Origin: Acidobacteriota bacterium
Lineage (GTDB): Bacteria > Acidobacteriota > Terriglobia > Acidiferrales > UBA7541
Reading direction: 5' to 3'
Length of the DNA: 64,000 nt
NCBI GenBank assembly: GCA_003223245.1
Contig: QHYI01000110.1
Coordinates: 1 to 64,000, forward strand
Below, piece by piece: positions 44,179 to 53,912 of this stretch. The stretch's first letter is position 1, and each line of letters begins with the position of its first letter. Under the pieces are notes generated by a model. It did no database searches, was not told where the DNA came from, and saw only the letters and a list, made by a program, of their open reading frames with translations. Made by a program: the position numbers and the translations under genes.

Positions 44179-45345
44179 ATGGCCTCCACCACAATTTCTC
44201 CGCAAACCGACTGGCGCCAGGAGTGGTTCGAATTTGAGGACGCCACGTATTTGAACCTGGCAGGCCAGTCGCCCCTTCCCCGGGTTTCCGTACGTGCGGT
44301 GCAGGCAGCGCTCGAAGCCAAGAAATTCCCGCATCACAAGACGGACGCAACTTATTTCGAAGTGCCCAATCGCATCCGCGAAAACATCGCCAAGCTCATC
44401 GGCGGCAAGGCTGAAGAAATTGCGCTCACGAGCGGAGCCAGCGCGGGCGTGGCGGCGGTTGCTCACGCTTTGACGTGGAAAGCGGGCGACGAAGTCATCA
44501 CCGCAAGGGGCGAATTCCCTCTGCAGTACACGGCGTGGATGCCTATGGAAGAGCGCGAAGGCGTGAAGGTCGCGATCGTCGCGCCGCGCGAGCGGTTCAT
44601 TTCCGCCGACGACTTGCTTGCGGCAATGACGCCACGAACACGCCTCGTGTCGGTGAGCATGGTTCGCTACGATGACGGTTCGCTCCTCGATGCGCCGCGC
44701 GTCGCCGAGGCGTGCCATAAGCAAGGCGCTCTGCTGCTTCTCGACGTGAGCCAGTGTTGTGGTGCGATGCCTATGGACGTGAAGCAACTAGGCGCTGATT
44801 TCCTGGTTTGCGCCGGGTACAAATGGCTGCTTGGTCCGTTCGGCACGGGATTCTTCTGGATCAACAGCGAGCATCTCTCAAGGGTCCGGCCGGGGCCGTT
44901 CTATTGGATGGCGGTAAAGGGCGCCGACAATTTTTCCGCGCTGAATTTCGATGATCCCAGGCCCGCGCCGAATGCCAAACGCTGGGATGCCCCCGAGTGG
45001 GCTAGCTATTTCAATTTCAATCTGGCGGCCATGGACGCTTCGGTGGAACTGGTCTCGCGCATGGGCCCGGAACGCGTCGCGGCACACAATTCGAGACTCA
45101 TCGATTTCATGTATGAGCATCTTCCCAAGGATCGCTGCATTCCCGCGAGCCCGCTTGACGCCGCAAAGCGGGGCCCGTATGGCTGTTTCTCCGCGCGCGG
45201 CCGCGAAAAGACTACCGAACTCTATCAGCGCCTGCGCAAGGAAAACGTGATCGTCAGCCTGCGTGAAGGCAACATTCGTGTTTCTCCGCACCTGTACAAC
45301 GCCGAACGCGACATCGACCGCCTTATCCGCGTGATCACACCATGA
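44179..45345 (+). CDS. Class V aminotransferase family PLP enzyme
   Basis: The 388-residue enzyme has the aspartate-aminotransferase fold of class V. PLP ligands are Asp189 and Gln192 (LLDVSQ) and Lys215 in GYKWLLGPFGTG. It resembles isopenicillin-N-epimerase/cysteine-desulfurase-like proteins, so the reaction could be transamination, racemisation or C-S cleavage. I start at the ATG at 44179 with AAAGGA eight bases upstream; the frame is open back to 44017. The stop overlaps the start of a ketopantoate-reductase-like gene (ATGA), coupling the two. No pantothenate context is otherwise present. Confidence 0.85.
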   Translation: MASTTISPQTDWRQEWFEFEDATYLNLAGQSPLPRVSVRAVQAALEAKKFPHHKTDATYFEVPNRIRENIAKLIGGKAEEIALTSGASAGVAAVAHALTWKAGDEVITARGEFPLQYTAWMPMEEREGVKVAIVAPRERFISADDLLAAMTPRTRLVSVSMVRYDDGSLLDAPRVAEACHKQGALLLLDVSQCCGAMPMDVKQLGADFLVCAGYKWLLGPFGTGFFWINSEHLSRVRPGPFYWMAVKGADNFSALNFDDPRPAPNAKRWDAPEWASYFNFNLAAMDASVELVSRMGPERVAAHNSRLIDFMYEHLPKDRCIPASPLDAAKRGPYGCFSARGREKTTELYQRLRKENVIVSLREGNIRVSPHLYNAERDIDRLIRVITP

Positions 45346-46271
45346 CCGAATCACAGCCGTGGCCCAAGATCGCCGTCGTCGGCGCAGGCGCCGTCGGTGG
45401 ATACTTCGGAGGCCTGCTCGCCCGAGGGGGCACACCAGTCGTGATGATCGGACGCCCGGCGTTCGTCGAGGCCGTTCAGAAGGACGGACTCTTTCTCGAT
45501 ACCGTCCAGTTTCAAGAAAGAGTCCGTGTCCAAGCGTCTGCGGATATGGACGCCGTGCGCGGCGCGGAAGTTGTGCTTTTTTGTGTGAAGACCACGGACA
45601 ATGCCACGACCGCACGGGCCATCGCGCCACTGCTTTCGAAAAACGCACTCGTCCTCAGCATGCAAAACGGCGTGGACAATGTGGAACAGATTCGCGCTGC
45701 CGCTGCGATCGATGCGCTGCCTAGCGTCGTTTACGTCGCCGCCTCCGTGCCCGAACCCGGCCGCGTAAAGCATGCGGGCCGCGGCGACCTCGTGGTTGGC
45801 CCGAAGAACGCAAGAACAGAGCGCATTGCCGCGCTCTTCTCTCGCGCCCATGTTCCCTGCCGCATTTCCGAGAACATCGAAGGCGAACTTTGGACCAAGC
45901 TGGTGTGGAACTGCGCCTTGAATGCCGTCTCCGCGCTCGGCCACGCGAAGTACGGCCAAATTGCCGGAAGCGCGGATGCCTGGCAAGTCGTTGAGGCCGC
46001 GGTCTACGAAGTGCTCGCCGTCGCGCGTGCCGCGAACATCCATCCGCCCGGGCTGGAAGATCCCAAGGCGGCCTTAGCCGGCGCACTGAAAATTGCCACG
46101 CAAATGGCGGAAGCGCTCTCTTCGACCGCGCAGGACATGAACCGCGGTAAGCGCACGGAGATTGATTCCCTGAACGGCTACGTTTCGCGTCGCGGCGCCG
46201 AACTCGGCGTTCCTACTCCGGTAAATCATGCGCTCTATTCGTTAGTGAAGCTTGCGGAAGGCCGTTCCTAA
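45342..46271 (+). CDS. panE: 2-dehydropantoate 2-reductase family protein
   Basis: A 309-residue NADPH-dependent reductase of the ApbA/PanE fold. The Rossmann motif VVGAGAVGGYFGG begins near residue 12. Catalytic residues are in the segment KLVWNCALNAVSAL (lysine and asparagine) and the later C-terminal domain. PanE reduces ketopantoate to pantoate for coenzyme A. Many paralogues act on other 2-oxoacids, and the coupling to a class V aminotransferase points to an unknown amino/keto acid route, so the symbol is a family label. It is convergent with the tonB-like gene, eight bases apart. Confidence 0.85.
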   Translation: MTESQPWPKIAVVGAGAVGGYFGGLLARGGTPVVMIGRPAFVEAVQKDGLFLDTVQFQERVRVQASADMDAVRGAEVVLFCVKTTDNATTARAIAPLLSKNALVLSMQNGVDNVEQIRAAAAIDALPSVVYVAASVPEPGRVKHAGRGDLVVGPKNARTERIAALFSRAHVPCRISENIEGELWTKLVWNCALNAVSALGHAKYGQIAGSADAWQVVEAAVYEVLAVARAANIHPPGLEDPKAALAGALKIATQMAEALSSTAQDMNRGKRTEIDSLNGYVSRRGAELGVPTPVNHALYSLVKLAEGRS

Positions 46272-46279
46272 GCGAGTTC

Positions 46280-48049
46280 CTATTCGCGATCGTCTCGCGC
46301 GTGAAACGGAATGTGCACGATGGCTTCGAGGTCCACGGGTTCGCCCTGTCGCGTTGCCGGACGGAATTTCCACAGGCTCAGTGCATTCATGGCGTTTTTG
46401 TCGAGTTCTTCGTCGAGTCCGCGGACGAGTTGGATGCTATCCACCGAGCCGTCACGCCGAATCACCGCATAGAGGATTACTTCGCCCTCGACATGCTCAT
46501 TAATAAGCGTGGGAGGATATTTCGGATCGACCTTGCGGATCGGAGTAGGCGCGGACAGGTCCGGGGAAGCCACGTGAGGAAGGTTGGAATCCGTCCGTAG
46601 CTCGGTGAAATTCAAGATCCAGCTTCCCGTGGCGCTCGCCAGGTTCGGCATGTCGATTTGCATTTTGTAAATCTTCTTGGACTCAAAGATTTCTTCCGGT
46701 CTCGCTCCCGGCGGAAGCGCGGCAAAATTCGGTGGCGCGGTTCGCACCGGCTCGTCATCACGCGGCACGTGCGGCTCAGGTTCCCTGATAAGGGTATGAG
46801 GCGTGGGCGCGTTGATTTTTGCGGCATCGCCAAGTCCCGACATTCCTTTGTTCGCCGGAGGATTCCCGCCGCGAATGCTTACGTCTATTCCGCTATTGGC
46901 GGCGCTATTCCCGGTGCTTGTTCCTCCGCTGTTGGCGGGGGTGCCGCCGACAGCGAACGGAGTTCCCTTTGGCGAACCGCCTGGCACGCCAGGCTTCTTG
47001 CCTTCCGGTGAGATGGAAACTCGCGCCGCGAGATTCCCTTGGGGCGGAGCAACCGGCGCTGGCGGAGCAGGCGTCGCGGAGAGCGCAATCAATGTGGAAG
47101 AGTTGCCGTTCATGCCTGCCAGTTGCGCCGCTCCGACGTCCGGCACGGGCGCCACATTGCCCGGTTGCGCTTTCGGCGCGATGCGGGGCGCGGCCCCTCC
47201 GTTTAGCTCAAGGTCAGGCCGCTTGGGTCCATTGGGCGTCGCGATCAGCGCCATCTTGCCCGGCTTCTCATCAAACACAGGCACATCTGGCGGAGGTGCG
47301 TCTGTCACCATAGCTACGCGACGCTGCTTCGGATGTAGTTTGGCCAGTGCGTCCTTGCTGATTTCCAGATGCGGCCGCGCCGGGCCGGGCATGTCCTGGA
47401 TTTGCACCATGTTTGGGAGGTTTGGAAGGATTTTCGGCGGCGCAGCCCGAGCCAGGGAATTGATCAGCGTTTGCCGCGGATGATTCGGATGCGCCGGGTC
47501 GCTGAAGATGTGCTGGCGCGGATGAAAAGCGTCTGCTCCTTCCGGCGGAACAGGCGCCTCCGGCTCGCCGCGCGGGGTTGGCTTGGGCGTTGGCTCAGCA
47601 GGCTTTGGAGCTTGCAGGTCCAACAAGGGCAGATCGTTGATCGGCCCTGACCAGGAAAGTTCCGCATTGTCGAAAGCCGGATTGTGATGCGCTCTCGCGG
47701 GGAACTTCGGATACGGCAAGACCAAAAAAACGATATGCCACAAAGCCGCGGCGAGCATTGCGCGGCGGGGCAATTTGCTCTCGACCCAGCAATATTTGAA
47801 AAATCCTTCGTTCGAGAATTTCTTGCCTACCGGAGATCGGCTGAAGATAATTGCTAGATCACTGCCGATGCCTTGCTCGAAACTTCCCCAGGCAATCTCC
47901 AGTTGTGGCCCGCGGCCCGCAGGCAAGCGCGTTGGAGCGCGTGCCACGCCCGTGGCCTGTCCTCGACTGGAGTAGGAGTCAAAGCTTCTCAAAAACACAT
48001 CCCTTTCGATTCCACGCTGCGCTGTCGTTGCCTCCGACTCTGGCGTCAC
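46280..48049 (-). CDS. TonB-like energy-transducing protein with C-terminal TonB domain
   Basis: A 589-residue protein. A cytoplasmic N-terminal stretch (1-90) is followed by a membrane helix (about 97-113, AALWHIVFLVLPYP) and a long periplasmic Pro/Ala/Gly-rich linker (about 120-490). The C-terminal TonB domain (about 500-585, VDPKYPPTLINEHVEGEVIL, WKFRPA) completes it. It would couple the inner-membrane proton force, through an ExbBD pair, to outer-membrane receptors such as the two in this window. ExbB/ExbD are not adjacent. The N-terminal segment includes a short stretch (DNA near 47955-47965) matching one arm of the palindrome in the HAD gene. Confidence 0.82.
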   Translation of the reverse strand: MTPESEATTAQRGIERDVFLRSFDSYSSRGQATGVARAPTRLPAGRGPQLEIAWGSFEQGIGSDLAIIFSRSPVGKKFSNEGFFKYCWVESKLPRRAMLAAALWHIVFLVLPYPKFPARAHHNPAFDNAELSWSGPINDLPLLDLQAPKPAEPTPKPTPRGEPEAPVPPEGADAFHPRQHIFSDPAHPNHPRQTLINSLARAAPPKILPNLPNMVQIQDMPGPARPHLEISKDALAKLHPKQRRVAMVTDAPPPDVPVFDEKPGKMALIATPNGPKRPDLELNGGAAPRIAPKAQPGNVAPVPDVGAAQLAGMNGNSSTLIALSATPAPPAPVAPPQGNLAARVSISPEGKKPGVPGGSPKGTPFAVGGTPANSGGTSTGNSAANSGIDVSIRGGNPPANKGMSGLGDAAKINAPTPHTLIREPEPHVPRDDEPVRTAPPNFAALPPGARPEEIFESKKIYKMQIDMPNLASATGSWILNFTELRTDSNLPHVASPDLSAPTPIRKVDPKYPPTLINEHVEGEVILYAVIRRDGSVDSIQLVRGLDEELDKNAMNALSLWKFRPATRQGEPVDLEAIVHIPFHARDDRE

Positions 48050-48079
48050 ACAGGAAAAAAGATGCTCTGCCTGGCGGGT

Positions 48080-48682
48080 TTACAGAGCAGCGTTGTTTTT
48101 GCCGGCAGCTAGGCCAGCGCGGCGGTAGAAACTCAGAGCCGCATCGCCCTGTATGAGAACGCGGTAGCACTCGAGCGCACCCGCCTCTTCTGGCAAAGGG
48201 AAGCTGCGGCGGTGCTCCGCGATCACCACGCCGCCGGGCGCGAGAAGATTCTCCGAACTCAGAGATTCTAGCACGCGAGCATAGTCCTTGGCTGCGGCAT
48301 AAGGGGGATCGAGAAAAATATAGTCGAATTGCGAATTTTTGCCTTTTCTTCCGGTGGCCAACATTTGCAACCCGCGAAGAGCGTCCGCGCAAAGCACCGT
48401 TGCGCCGTTTCGAATGCCGAGCGACTCCAGGTTGCGGCGAATCAGCGTGGCGGCGGGCGCATGGTTTTCCACAAACATGGCTTCTCGAGCGCCGCGGCTT
48501 AGCGCCTCAATGCCAATCGCACCGGTTCCCGCAAAAAGATCCAGGAATCGTGAACGGGCAACGTCCTGCCCCAGCACATCGAAAAGCGTCTCCCGCAAGC
48601 GGTCGCTAGTCGGGCGAAGCGCCTGGCCTTTCAGACTCTTCAGAATGCGGCTGCCATAAGTGCCCGCAATGATGCGCATCAA
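48080..48682 (-). CDS. rsmD: 16S rRNA (guanine(966)-N(2))-methyltransferase
   Basis: The 200-residue enzyme methylates G966 of 16S rRNA using SAM. MRIIAGTYGSR is the typical N-terminus. DLFAGTGAIGIEALSRGA binds SAM, and FLDPPYA is the catalytic (D/N)PP(Y/F) motif of N-methyltransferases. Length fits the family. The first Met-Met pair gives two possible starts. It lies 30 bases from the tonB-like gene start on the same strand but functionally unrelated; a 209-base gap separates it from recG. Confidence 0.93.
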   Translation of the reverse strand: MMRIIAGTYGSRILKSLKGQALRPTSDRLRETLFDVLGQDVARSRFLDLFAGTGAIGIEALSRGAREAMFVENHAPAATLIRRNLESLGIRNGATVLCADALRGLQMLATGRKGKNSQFDYIFLDPPYAAAKDYARVLESLSSENLLAPGGVVIAEHRRSFPLPEEAGALECYRVLIQGDAALSFYRRAGLAAGKNNAAL

Positions 48683-48891
48683 TTCCGTTATTAGCTTAGT
48701 TTGCTGGTTCTAAGTCAAGCGCCTTGCGGGGCCGCAAGCTACAAAGAATCTTGCTAACCGCTTCATTTGCAAGGGGATAGCGCGCTTTTGGCCTTGCCCC
48801 GCAAAGCCCATGGCCGCGCCATCTCGCTTGTCCGGTCTTCTAGACAGGTGGCGCCACGTGCCGCGCAATTGAATTCCTAGCTCGCTACCTC

Positions 48892-51012
48892 CTAGCCCAC
48901 CTTCGCCAGATGATAGCGGCGCTGCCAGTGCCCCGGGAGCATTCGCAAAACGCGCTGCAGTTCGTCCCGCTGCGATGCGTCTTCGACCAGCGCGAAAGCC
49001 TCTTTGCGGGCGAGTTCGAGAAGCTCCTTGTCGCGCAGGGGATTCGCGACCTGAAACCCAAGTTCGCCGGACTGGCGTGTGCCAAAAAATTCCCCCGGCC
49101 CGCGAAGCTGTAGATCAGCCTCGGCGATCTCGAAGCCATTCGACGTGCGCACCATGGTGTCGAGCCGGGCCCGGGCTTGGTCGGTCATTCGAAACGGCGC
49201 CACCAAAATGCAGTGAGACTTTTGCGCGCCGCGGCCGATGCGTCCACGAAGCTGATGCAGTTGCGCGAGCCCGAAGCGCTCCGCGTGCTCAATCACCATG
49301 ACTGTGGCATTGGGCACATCCACGCCGACTTCCACAACCGTGGTGGTGACCAGGATCTGCACTTCATTCCTGTGAAACCGCTGCATGACGTCGTCTTTCT
49401 CTTCGCTCGACAGCCTCCCGTGTAGCAGGCCGAGCTTCACCTTGGGGAAAACTTCTTTCGAAAGACGTTCATATTCATCGATAGCCGCCTTCAGTTCGAG
49501 CTTGGATTCTTCGATGACCGGATAAACGATATAAGCTTGATGTCCGGCCTGGACCTCACGGCGAAGCGATTCCCATACGCCGGGGAGATGCGTCTCGGTG
49601 GTTACCCGCGTGACGATGGGCGTACGGCCGGGCGGCAGTTCATCCAGCACGGAAACGTCCAGATCGCCGTAAAGCGTGAGCGAGAGCGTGCGCGGAATCG
49701 GCGTGGCCGTAAGCACAAGGACATGCGGCGCATGGCCGTGCGAGGCGGCCTTGTCCATGAGCCGCTTTCGCTGCAGCACGCCGAAGCGGTGCTGCTCGTC
49801 GATCGCTACAAATCCAAGGCGCGCGAATTGCACATTTTCTCCAATCAGCGCATGCGTGCCGATCACCAGTTGTGCTGCTCCCGAGCGGATGCGTTCGAGC
49901 GCCGCTTGCTTTTCCGCCAACGTTAGCCCGCTGATGAGCAGCTCGACGCGGTAGCCTGCTTTCCCGAGAATCCGCCGGGCCGAAAGGAAATGCTGAACGG
50001 CGAGGATTTCCGTGGGCGCCATCAGCGCAGCCTGCGTAGCGTTCTCGATAGCGATCACCGCGATTTGCAACGCGATAATGGTTTTGCCGCTGCCCACGTC
50101 CCCCTGCAGGAGTCGATTCATCGGCACAGGTTTTTCCAGGTCCGCAACAATCTCAGCGAGCACGCGTTTCTGCGCTTCCGTCGGCTTGAACGGGAGGATA
50201 CGCTTCAACGCTTCGCGGATGCGGTCTTCGCGCACGCGAAAGGCGATGGCATTTTCCCTTCGCGCCGCTCGGCGATCCAAACCCAGGCTGAGCTGGTACA
50301 GAAAAAGCTCCTCAAAAATCAGCCGCTGCTGCGCGGGGGCTTGAAAAGTGTTTAGAGCATCGGGAGAATCCGTTGGTTCCGGGAAGTGCGTGTGAATGAG
50401 AGCTTCCCCGCGCTTAGGATAACCTAGCCGCGCGCGCAGGTTTTCCGGCAAAACATCCGGCATCCGCGGATCGATGAGCTGCACCGCCGCATACATTGCC
50501 CGGCGAATCTGCTTCGAGCTGAACGTGCCGATGGCTTCGTAGATCGGCACGATGCGGCCCACTTCAGGGGAATCGATTTCGTCGCTGCTCAGCAACTCGA
50601 CCTGCGGATTGATCATCTCGAGCCGTGCGGGCCGCAGCTTATCGATCTCCGCCTTGCCATGAAGAATCAGGAGCTGCCCGGGCTGCAAGCGCCCTTCCAG
50701 ATAGCCGCCGTGAAAAAATTTGCAGGGCAGCAACCCTCCCGCCTCATCTTGAACGAGCAGATGGTAGATGGCGTCGCGGCGGTAGCGCAGGTTTCGAAGG
50801 GCCTGCCCGCTCATCACCCGCGCGCGAATGGTGTACGTGCCGTTTGGCTGGATGTCTTTCACTTTTGAGAAGTGCATGCGGTCTTCGTAACGGAACGGCA
50901 AGTAGGCGAGCAAGTCTTCTAGCGTGTAAATGCCGCGCTCGGCGAGCAACTGCGCGCGCTGTGGCCCCACGCCCTTGATCATGCGCACTTCGGTACGGAG
51001 GCTCATTGCCAT
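48892..51012 (-). CDS. recG: ATP-dependent DNA helicase RecG
   Basis: The 706-residue helicase regresses stalled forks and processes Holliday junctions. Its wedge/OB domain (about 50-140) precedes the two RecA-like motor domains. Walker A is GDVGSGKT (304-311), the DEQH box and HRFGVLQRKRL follow, and the TRG motif region is in the C-terminal part. Length matches the family (about 690-750). It is divergent from the DinG-like gene, with an 18-base gap, so both promoters must lie within the neighbouring coding starts or the true starts are further in. Confidence 0.96.
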   Translation of the reverse strand: MAMSLRTEVRMIKGVGPQRAQLLAERGIYTLEDLLAYLPFRYEDRMHFSKVKDIQPNGTYTIRARVMSGQALRNLRYRRDAIYHLLVQDEAGGLLPCKFFHGGYLEGRLQPGQLLILHGKAEIDKLRPARLEMINPQVELLSSDEIDSPEVGRIVPIYEAIGTFSSKQIRRAMYAAVQLIDPRMPDVLPENLRARLGYPKRGEALIHTHFPEPTDSPDALNTFQAPAQQRLIFEELFLYQLSLGLDRRAARRENAIAFRVREDRIREALKRILPFKPTEAQKRVLAEIVADLEKPVPMNRLLQGDVGSGKTIIALQIAVIAIENATQAALMAPTEILAVQHFLSARRILGKAGYRVELLISGLTLAEKQAALERIRSGAAQLVIGTHALIGENVQFARLGFVAIDEQHRFGVLQRKRLMDKAASHGHAPHVLVLTATPIPRTLSLTLYGDLDVSVLDELPPGRTPIVTRVTTETHLPGVWESLRREVQAGHQAYIVYPVIEESKLELKAAIDEYERLSKEVFPKVKLGLLHGRLSSEEKDDVMQRFHRNEVQILVTTTVVEVGVDVPNATVMVIEHAERFGLAQLHQLRGRIGRGAQKSHCILVAPFRMTDQARARLDTMVRTSNGFEIAEADLQLRGPGEFFGTRQSGELGFQVANPLRDKELLELARKEAFALVEDASQRDELQRVLRMLPGHWQRRYHLAKVG

Positions 51013-51030
51013 GGCTTATTCTTTATATCA

Positions 51031-53277
51031 TTGCAGCCCCGCGCGTGCGGCAAGCGGTGGGGCACTGCGGGCGGGTGTGTTATCGTAGCTGGTCTCGGGC
51101 GAAGCCGGCCGGGCTCTGGTGACCTTCTGAGAAAAAACTTCACCAATTCGAATCGGAATTCCCTAGGCGACGGCAAACGCACAGCGAAAACCGCCGAGAG
51201 GGAATACTTGCCTCTCGAGGATGAAGCCGATATTCGCGAGGAAGAGACAGAACGCGTGGGCGGCAAAGGGCAGGGCGAGGCCAGCGCCGGCAAGCCGTCC
51301 ATGCGGGAAGTGTTTGGACCGGACGGATTCCTCGAAAAATGCATGAAAGGAGGGTTCGACCGCTCCGTTGTCAGCGCCGACTACGAATACCGCGCGGCGC
51401 AACTGGAGATGGCGGAACTGGTCGATGAGGCGTTCGAAACCCATCATCATGCGGTCGTGGAGGCGGGGACAGGAACCGGCAAGACACTGGCATACTTGAT
51501 TCCCGCGGTTTGCAGCGGGCGGCGCGTGGTGATTTCCACAGCCACGAAATCCCTCCAGGAACAGCTCTTCCAGAAAGACATTCCATTTTTGCAAAAGCAT
51601 TTTGCGCCGAATTTGAAAGTCGCGGTGATGAAGGGCCGTTCGAATTTTCTGTGCCTTTCTAAGCTGAGCCAGGTGCAAGACCAGGGGCTGCTCAAGGGGA
51701 TCGAAGAGCTTGATTATTTCCAGCAGATCAAGGATTGGGCCAAGCTGACGGAGACGGGCGACCGCGCGGAGCTGACTTTTCTGCCGGATGATTCGGAATT
51801 ATGGGGGAAACTCGACGCGCGGCGGGAGACCTGCACGGGGCAGAAGTGCCCGTCGTTCAATCCGTGCTTCGTGACCGGCATGCACCAGCGGGCGAAAGAA
51901 GCCGACCTGATTATCGTGAACCATCACTTGTTCTTCGCGGATTTGGCGCTGAAGCAGGACGATTTCGGAAGCATTTTGCCGGAATATTCGGCGGTGGTGT
52001 TTGACGAAGCGCACGAGTTGGAGGACGTGGCCAGCGAATATTTCGGGCGGCAAATTTCGAATTTCCGGCTCGAGGAGTTGGCTCGAGACACCGATCAAAC
52101 ACTGCGGCTGCTGCACCTGGGCACGCCGTCGCTGCTGCGAAAGACGCAGCGCATCCGCGAACGCAGCCGCAGCTTTTTCGAGTCGTTCCCGCCGCGCGAG
52201 GGAAGATTTTCGTTTTCTCGGCGCGAGCGCGAAGCGTTTCTGGAGCAGAACCGCGAGACGTACGACGCATTGGTCTCCGCCTTGAAGAGCCTGGAAACCG
52301 GGATTGCCGCACAGACAGACAAACCCGAAGAGTTGACGCGCATGGCCCGGCGGAGCTTCGAGCTGCGGCAGGAACTCTCATTTCTCTTCGAATCGAATGA
52401 GAAGAATTTTGTGTATTGGTACGAGCGGCGGAACAAAGGAGTGTTTCTGACGGCCACGCCGATCGATGTGAGCCACATTCTGCGGAACAAGCTGTTCGAA
52501 CAATTCGACACGGTGATCCTGACCTCGGCGACGCTGACGGTCGGTGGAAGATTTGACTACATCCAGCAGCGCCTGGGCATCGATCACGCGAAAGAACGCA
52601 AGCTGCCACCGGAATTCGATTATCCAAAGCAAGCGCTGCTGTATTTGCCGCGGAAAATGCCCGACGTGCGCGACGCGGGATTTTCCTCGAAAGCGGCGGA
52701 TGAGATCGTCGAATTGCTGGAACTGAGTCAGGGCCGGGCGTTTTGCCTGTTCACCAGTTATGCGCAGATGAATGAATTGTATGAGCGCGTGCGCTCGCGC
52801 GTGTCGTTCCCTTTGCTGCTGCAAGGAACGGCGCCACGATCGGCGCTGCTCGAACGGTTCAAAAACACGGAAGCGGCAGTACTGTTTGCGACCGCCAGCT
52901 TCTGGCAGGGCGTGGACGTGCCTGGGGAACAGTTGTCGTGCGTAATCGTGGACCGGCTGCCGTTCGCGGTGCCGAGCGATCCCATCGTGGCCGCGCGGGT
53001 CGCGGCGTTAGAGGAAGATGGGCGAAACGCCTTCGCGGAATTTCAGGTGCCGCAAGCGGTGCTGTCGCTGAAACAGGGATTCGGGCGGCTAATTCGAACC
53101 AAGACGGACCGCGGAGTGCTGGCGCTGCTCGATACCCGCATCCTACGGATGCCCTATGGTAAGATTTTTCTGGAGTCGCTGCCGCGCTACCGGGTGACGC
53201 ACGAAATAACCGAAGTAGGCCGGTTTCTGGATGGAAACAGCAGGGAAAAAGCGGCGCATCCGGCAAGTCCCGCCTGA
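51031..53277 (+). CDS. dinG: DinG/XPD-family ATP-dependent DNA helicase
   Basis: A superfamily 2 helicase with an iron-sulfur domain, acting 5'-3' on R-loops and displaced strands. Walker A is EAGTGTGKT (144-152), then three cysteines of the cluster (ETCTGQKCPSFNPC), DEAH at VVFDEAHELED, and the C-terminal motor with QGVDVPGEQL and FGRLIRTK. The first ~90 residues are low complexity and poorly conserved. The true start may be the ATG at 51301 (MREVFGPDGF), though neither has a good ribosome site. Length from 51031 is 748, from 51301 658. Confidence 0.9.
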   Translation: MQPRACGKRWGTAGGCVIVAGLGRSRPGSGDLLRKNFTNSNRNSLGDGKRTAKTAEREYLPLEDEADIREEETERVGGKGQGEASAGKPSMREVFGPDGFLEKCMKGGFDRSVVSADYEYRAAQLEMAELVDEAFETHHHAVVEAGTGTGKTLAYLIPAVCSGRRVVISTATKSLQEQLFQKDIPFLQKHFAPNLKVAVMKGRSNFLCLSKLSQVQDQGLLKGIEELDYFQQIKDWAKLTETGDRAELTFLPDDSELWGKLDARRETCTGQKCPSFNPCFVTGMHQRAKEADLIIVNHHLFFADLALKQDDFGSILPEYSAVVFDEAHELEDVASEYFGRQISNFRLEELARDTDQTLRLLHLGTPSLLRKTQRIRERSRSFFESFPPREGRFSFSRREREAFLEQNRETYDALVSALKSLETGIAAQTDKPEELTRMARRSFELRQELSFLFESNEKNFVYWYERRNKGVFLTATPIDVSHILRNKLFEQFDTVILTSATLTVGGRFDYIQQRLGIDHAKERKLPPEFDYPKQALLYLPRKMPDVRDAGFSSKAADEIVELLELSQGRAFCLFTSYAQMNELYERVRSRVSFPLLLQGTAPRSALLERFKNTEAAVLFATASFWQGVDVPGEQLSCVIVDRLPFAVPSDPIVAARVAALEEDGRNAFAEFQVPQAVLSLKQGFGRLIRTKTDRGVLALLDTRILRMPYGKIFLESLPRYRVTHEITEVGRFLDGNSREKAAHPASPA

Positions 53278-53328
53278 AGCGTTACGAACCAGAAATCCAG
53301 GGAAGCAGGCGGCGCAATTTGGAGCGAA

Positions 53329-53709
53329 ATGTTTCAAGTCAGCGTGGAGGAAACGTTTTCCGCGGGGCATGCCCTGCGCGGCTATAAGGGTAAGTGCGAA
53401 AATCCGCACGGCCATAACTACCGGGTGCGCGTAACGGTGGAAGGGCCGCGGCTGGATCCGATCGGTCTGCTGGTCGACTTTGTGCAAGTGAAACAGATTA
53501 TTCGTGAGGTCATGGGGCGGCTGGATCACCAGTTCATGAACGACCTGGAGCCTTTCAAGACCGTGAATCCTTCCGCGGAAAACGTGGCCAAGTATTTTTA
53601 CGACGAGATTACCAAGCAATTGAGGGGCATGCCACCGGGCGCGAAAGTGACGGACGTGGTTTTGTGGGAGACGGACACCAGCCGGGCGCAGTACCGGCCG
53701 GGAAACTAA
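53329..53709 (+). CDS. queD: 6-carboxy-5,6,7,8-tetrahydropterin synthase
   Basis: QueD converts dihydroneopterin triphosphate into 6-carboxytetrahydropterin for 7-deazaguanine (queuosine) synthesis. The 126-residue protein has the zinc histidines His14, His27 and His29, the catalytic Cys23 in KCENPHGHNY, and LDHQFMND and WETDTSRAQY near the C-terminus, as expected. It begins 51 bases after the helicase gene and leads the que gene group (queD, a small ORF, queE, queC). folE and queF are not in the window. Confidence 0.93.
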   Translation: MFQVSVEETFSAGHALRGYKGKCENPHGHNYRVRVTVEGPRLDPIGLLVDFVQVKQIIREVMGRLDHQFMNDLEPFKTVNPSAENVAKYFYDEITKQLRGMPPGAKVTDVVLWETDTSRAQYRPGN

Positions 53710-53731
53710 GAGGGAAGGGCACCGTGAAGAG

Positions 53732-53902
53732 ATGAACCGCGCGTTTCTGATCATCCTGGTTCCCGCGATCCTAGTCGCTACAGGCTACGTTTTGGTTTTC
53801 CGTTTCCTAGGGCTCTCCTTGGGTTATCTGCGATTCATCCTGGGAGGCGCGGTTTTTCGCGGGGCGGCAACTTGCCTGCGGCAAGCCCCCGCTCCGTCAT
53901 GA
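53732..53902 (+). CDS. 56-residue single-helix membrane peptide between queD and queE
   Basis: An ATG frame of 57 codons, 22 bases after queD and 10 bases before queE. It encodes one hydrophobic helix (about residues 4-32, starting FLIILVPAILVATGY), then a short Arg-containing tail. An AGAGGGAAGG ribosome site is close upstream, though spaced far (about 15 bases). The position fits an operon member, but I know no queuosine role for such a peptide and it may be untranslated. The 3' end contains a small hairpin (CTTGCC...GGCAAG). Confidence 0.4.
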   Translation: MNRAFLIILVPAILVATGYVLVFRFLGLSLGYLRFILGGAVFRGAATCLRQAPAPS

Positions 53903-53912
53903 TTCCACTGTT

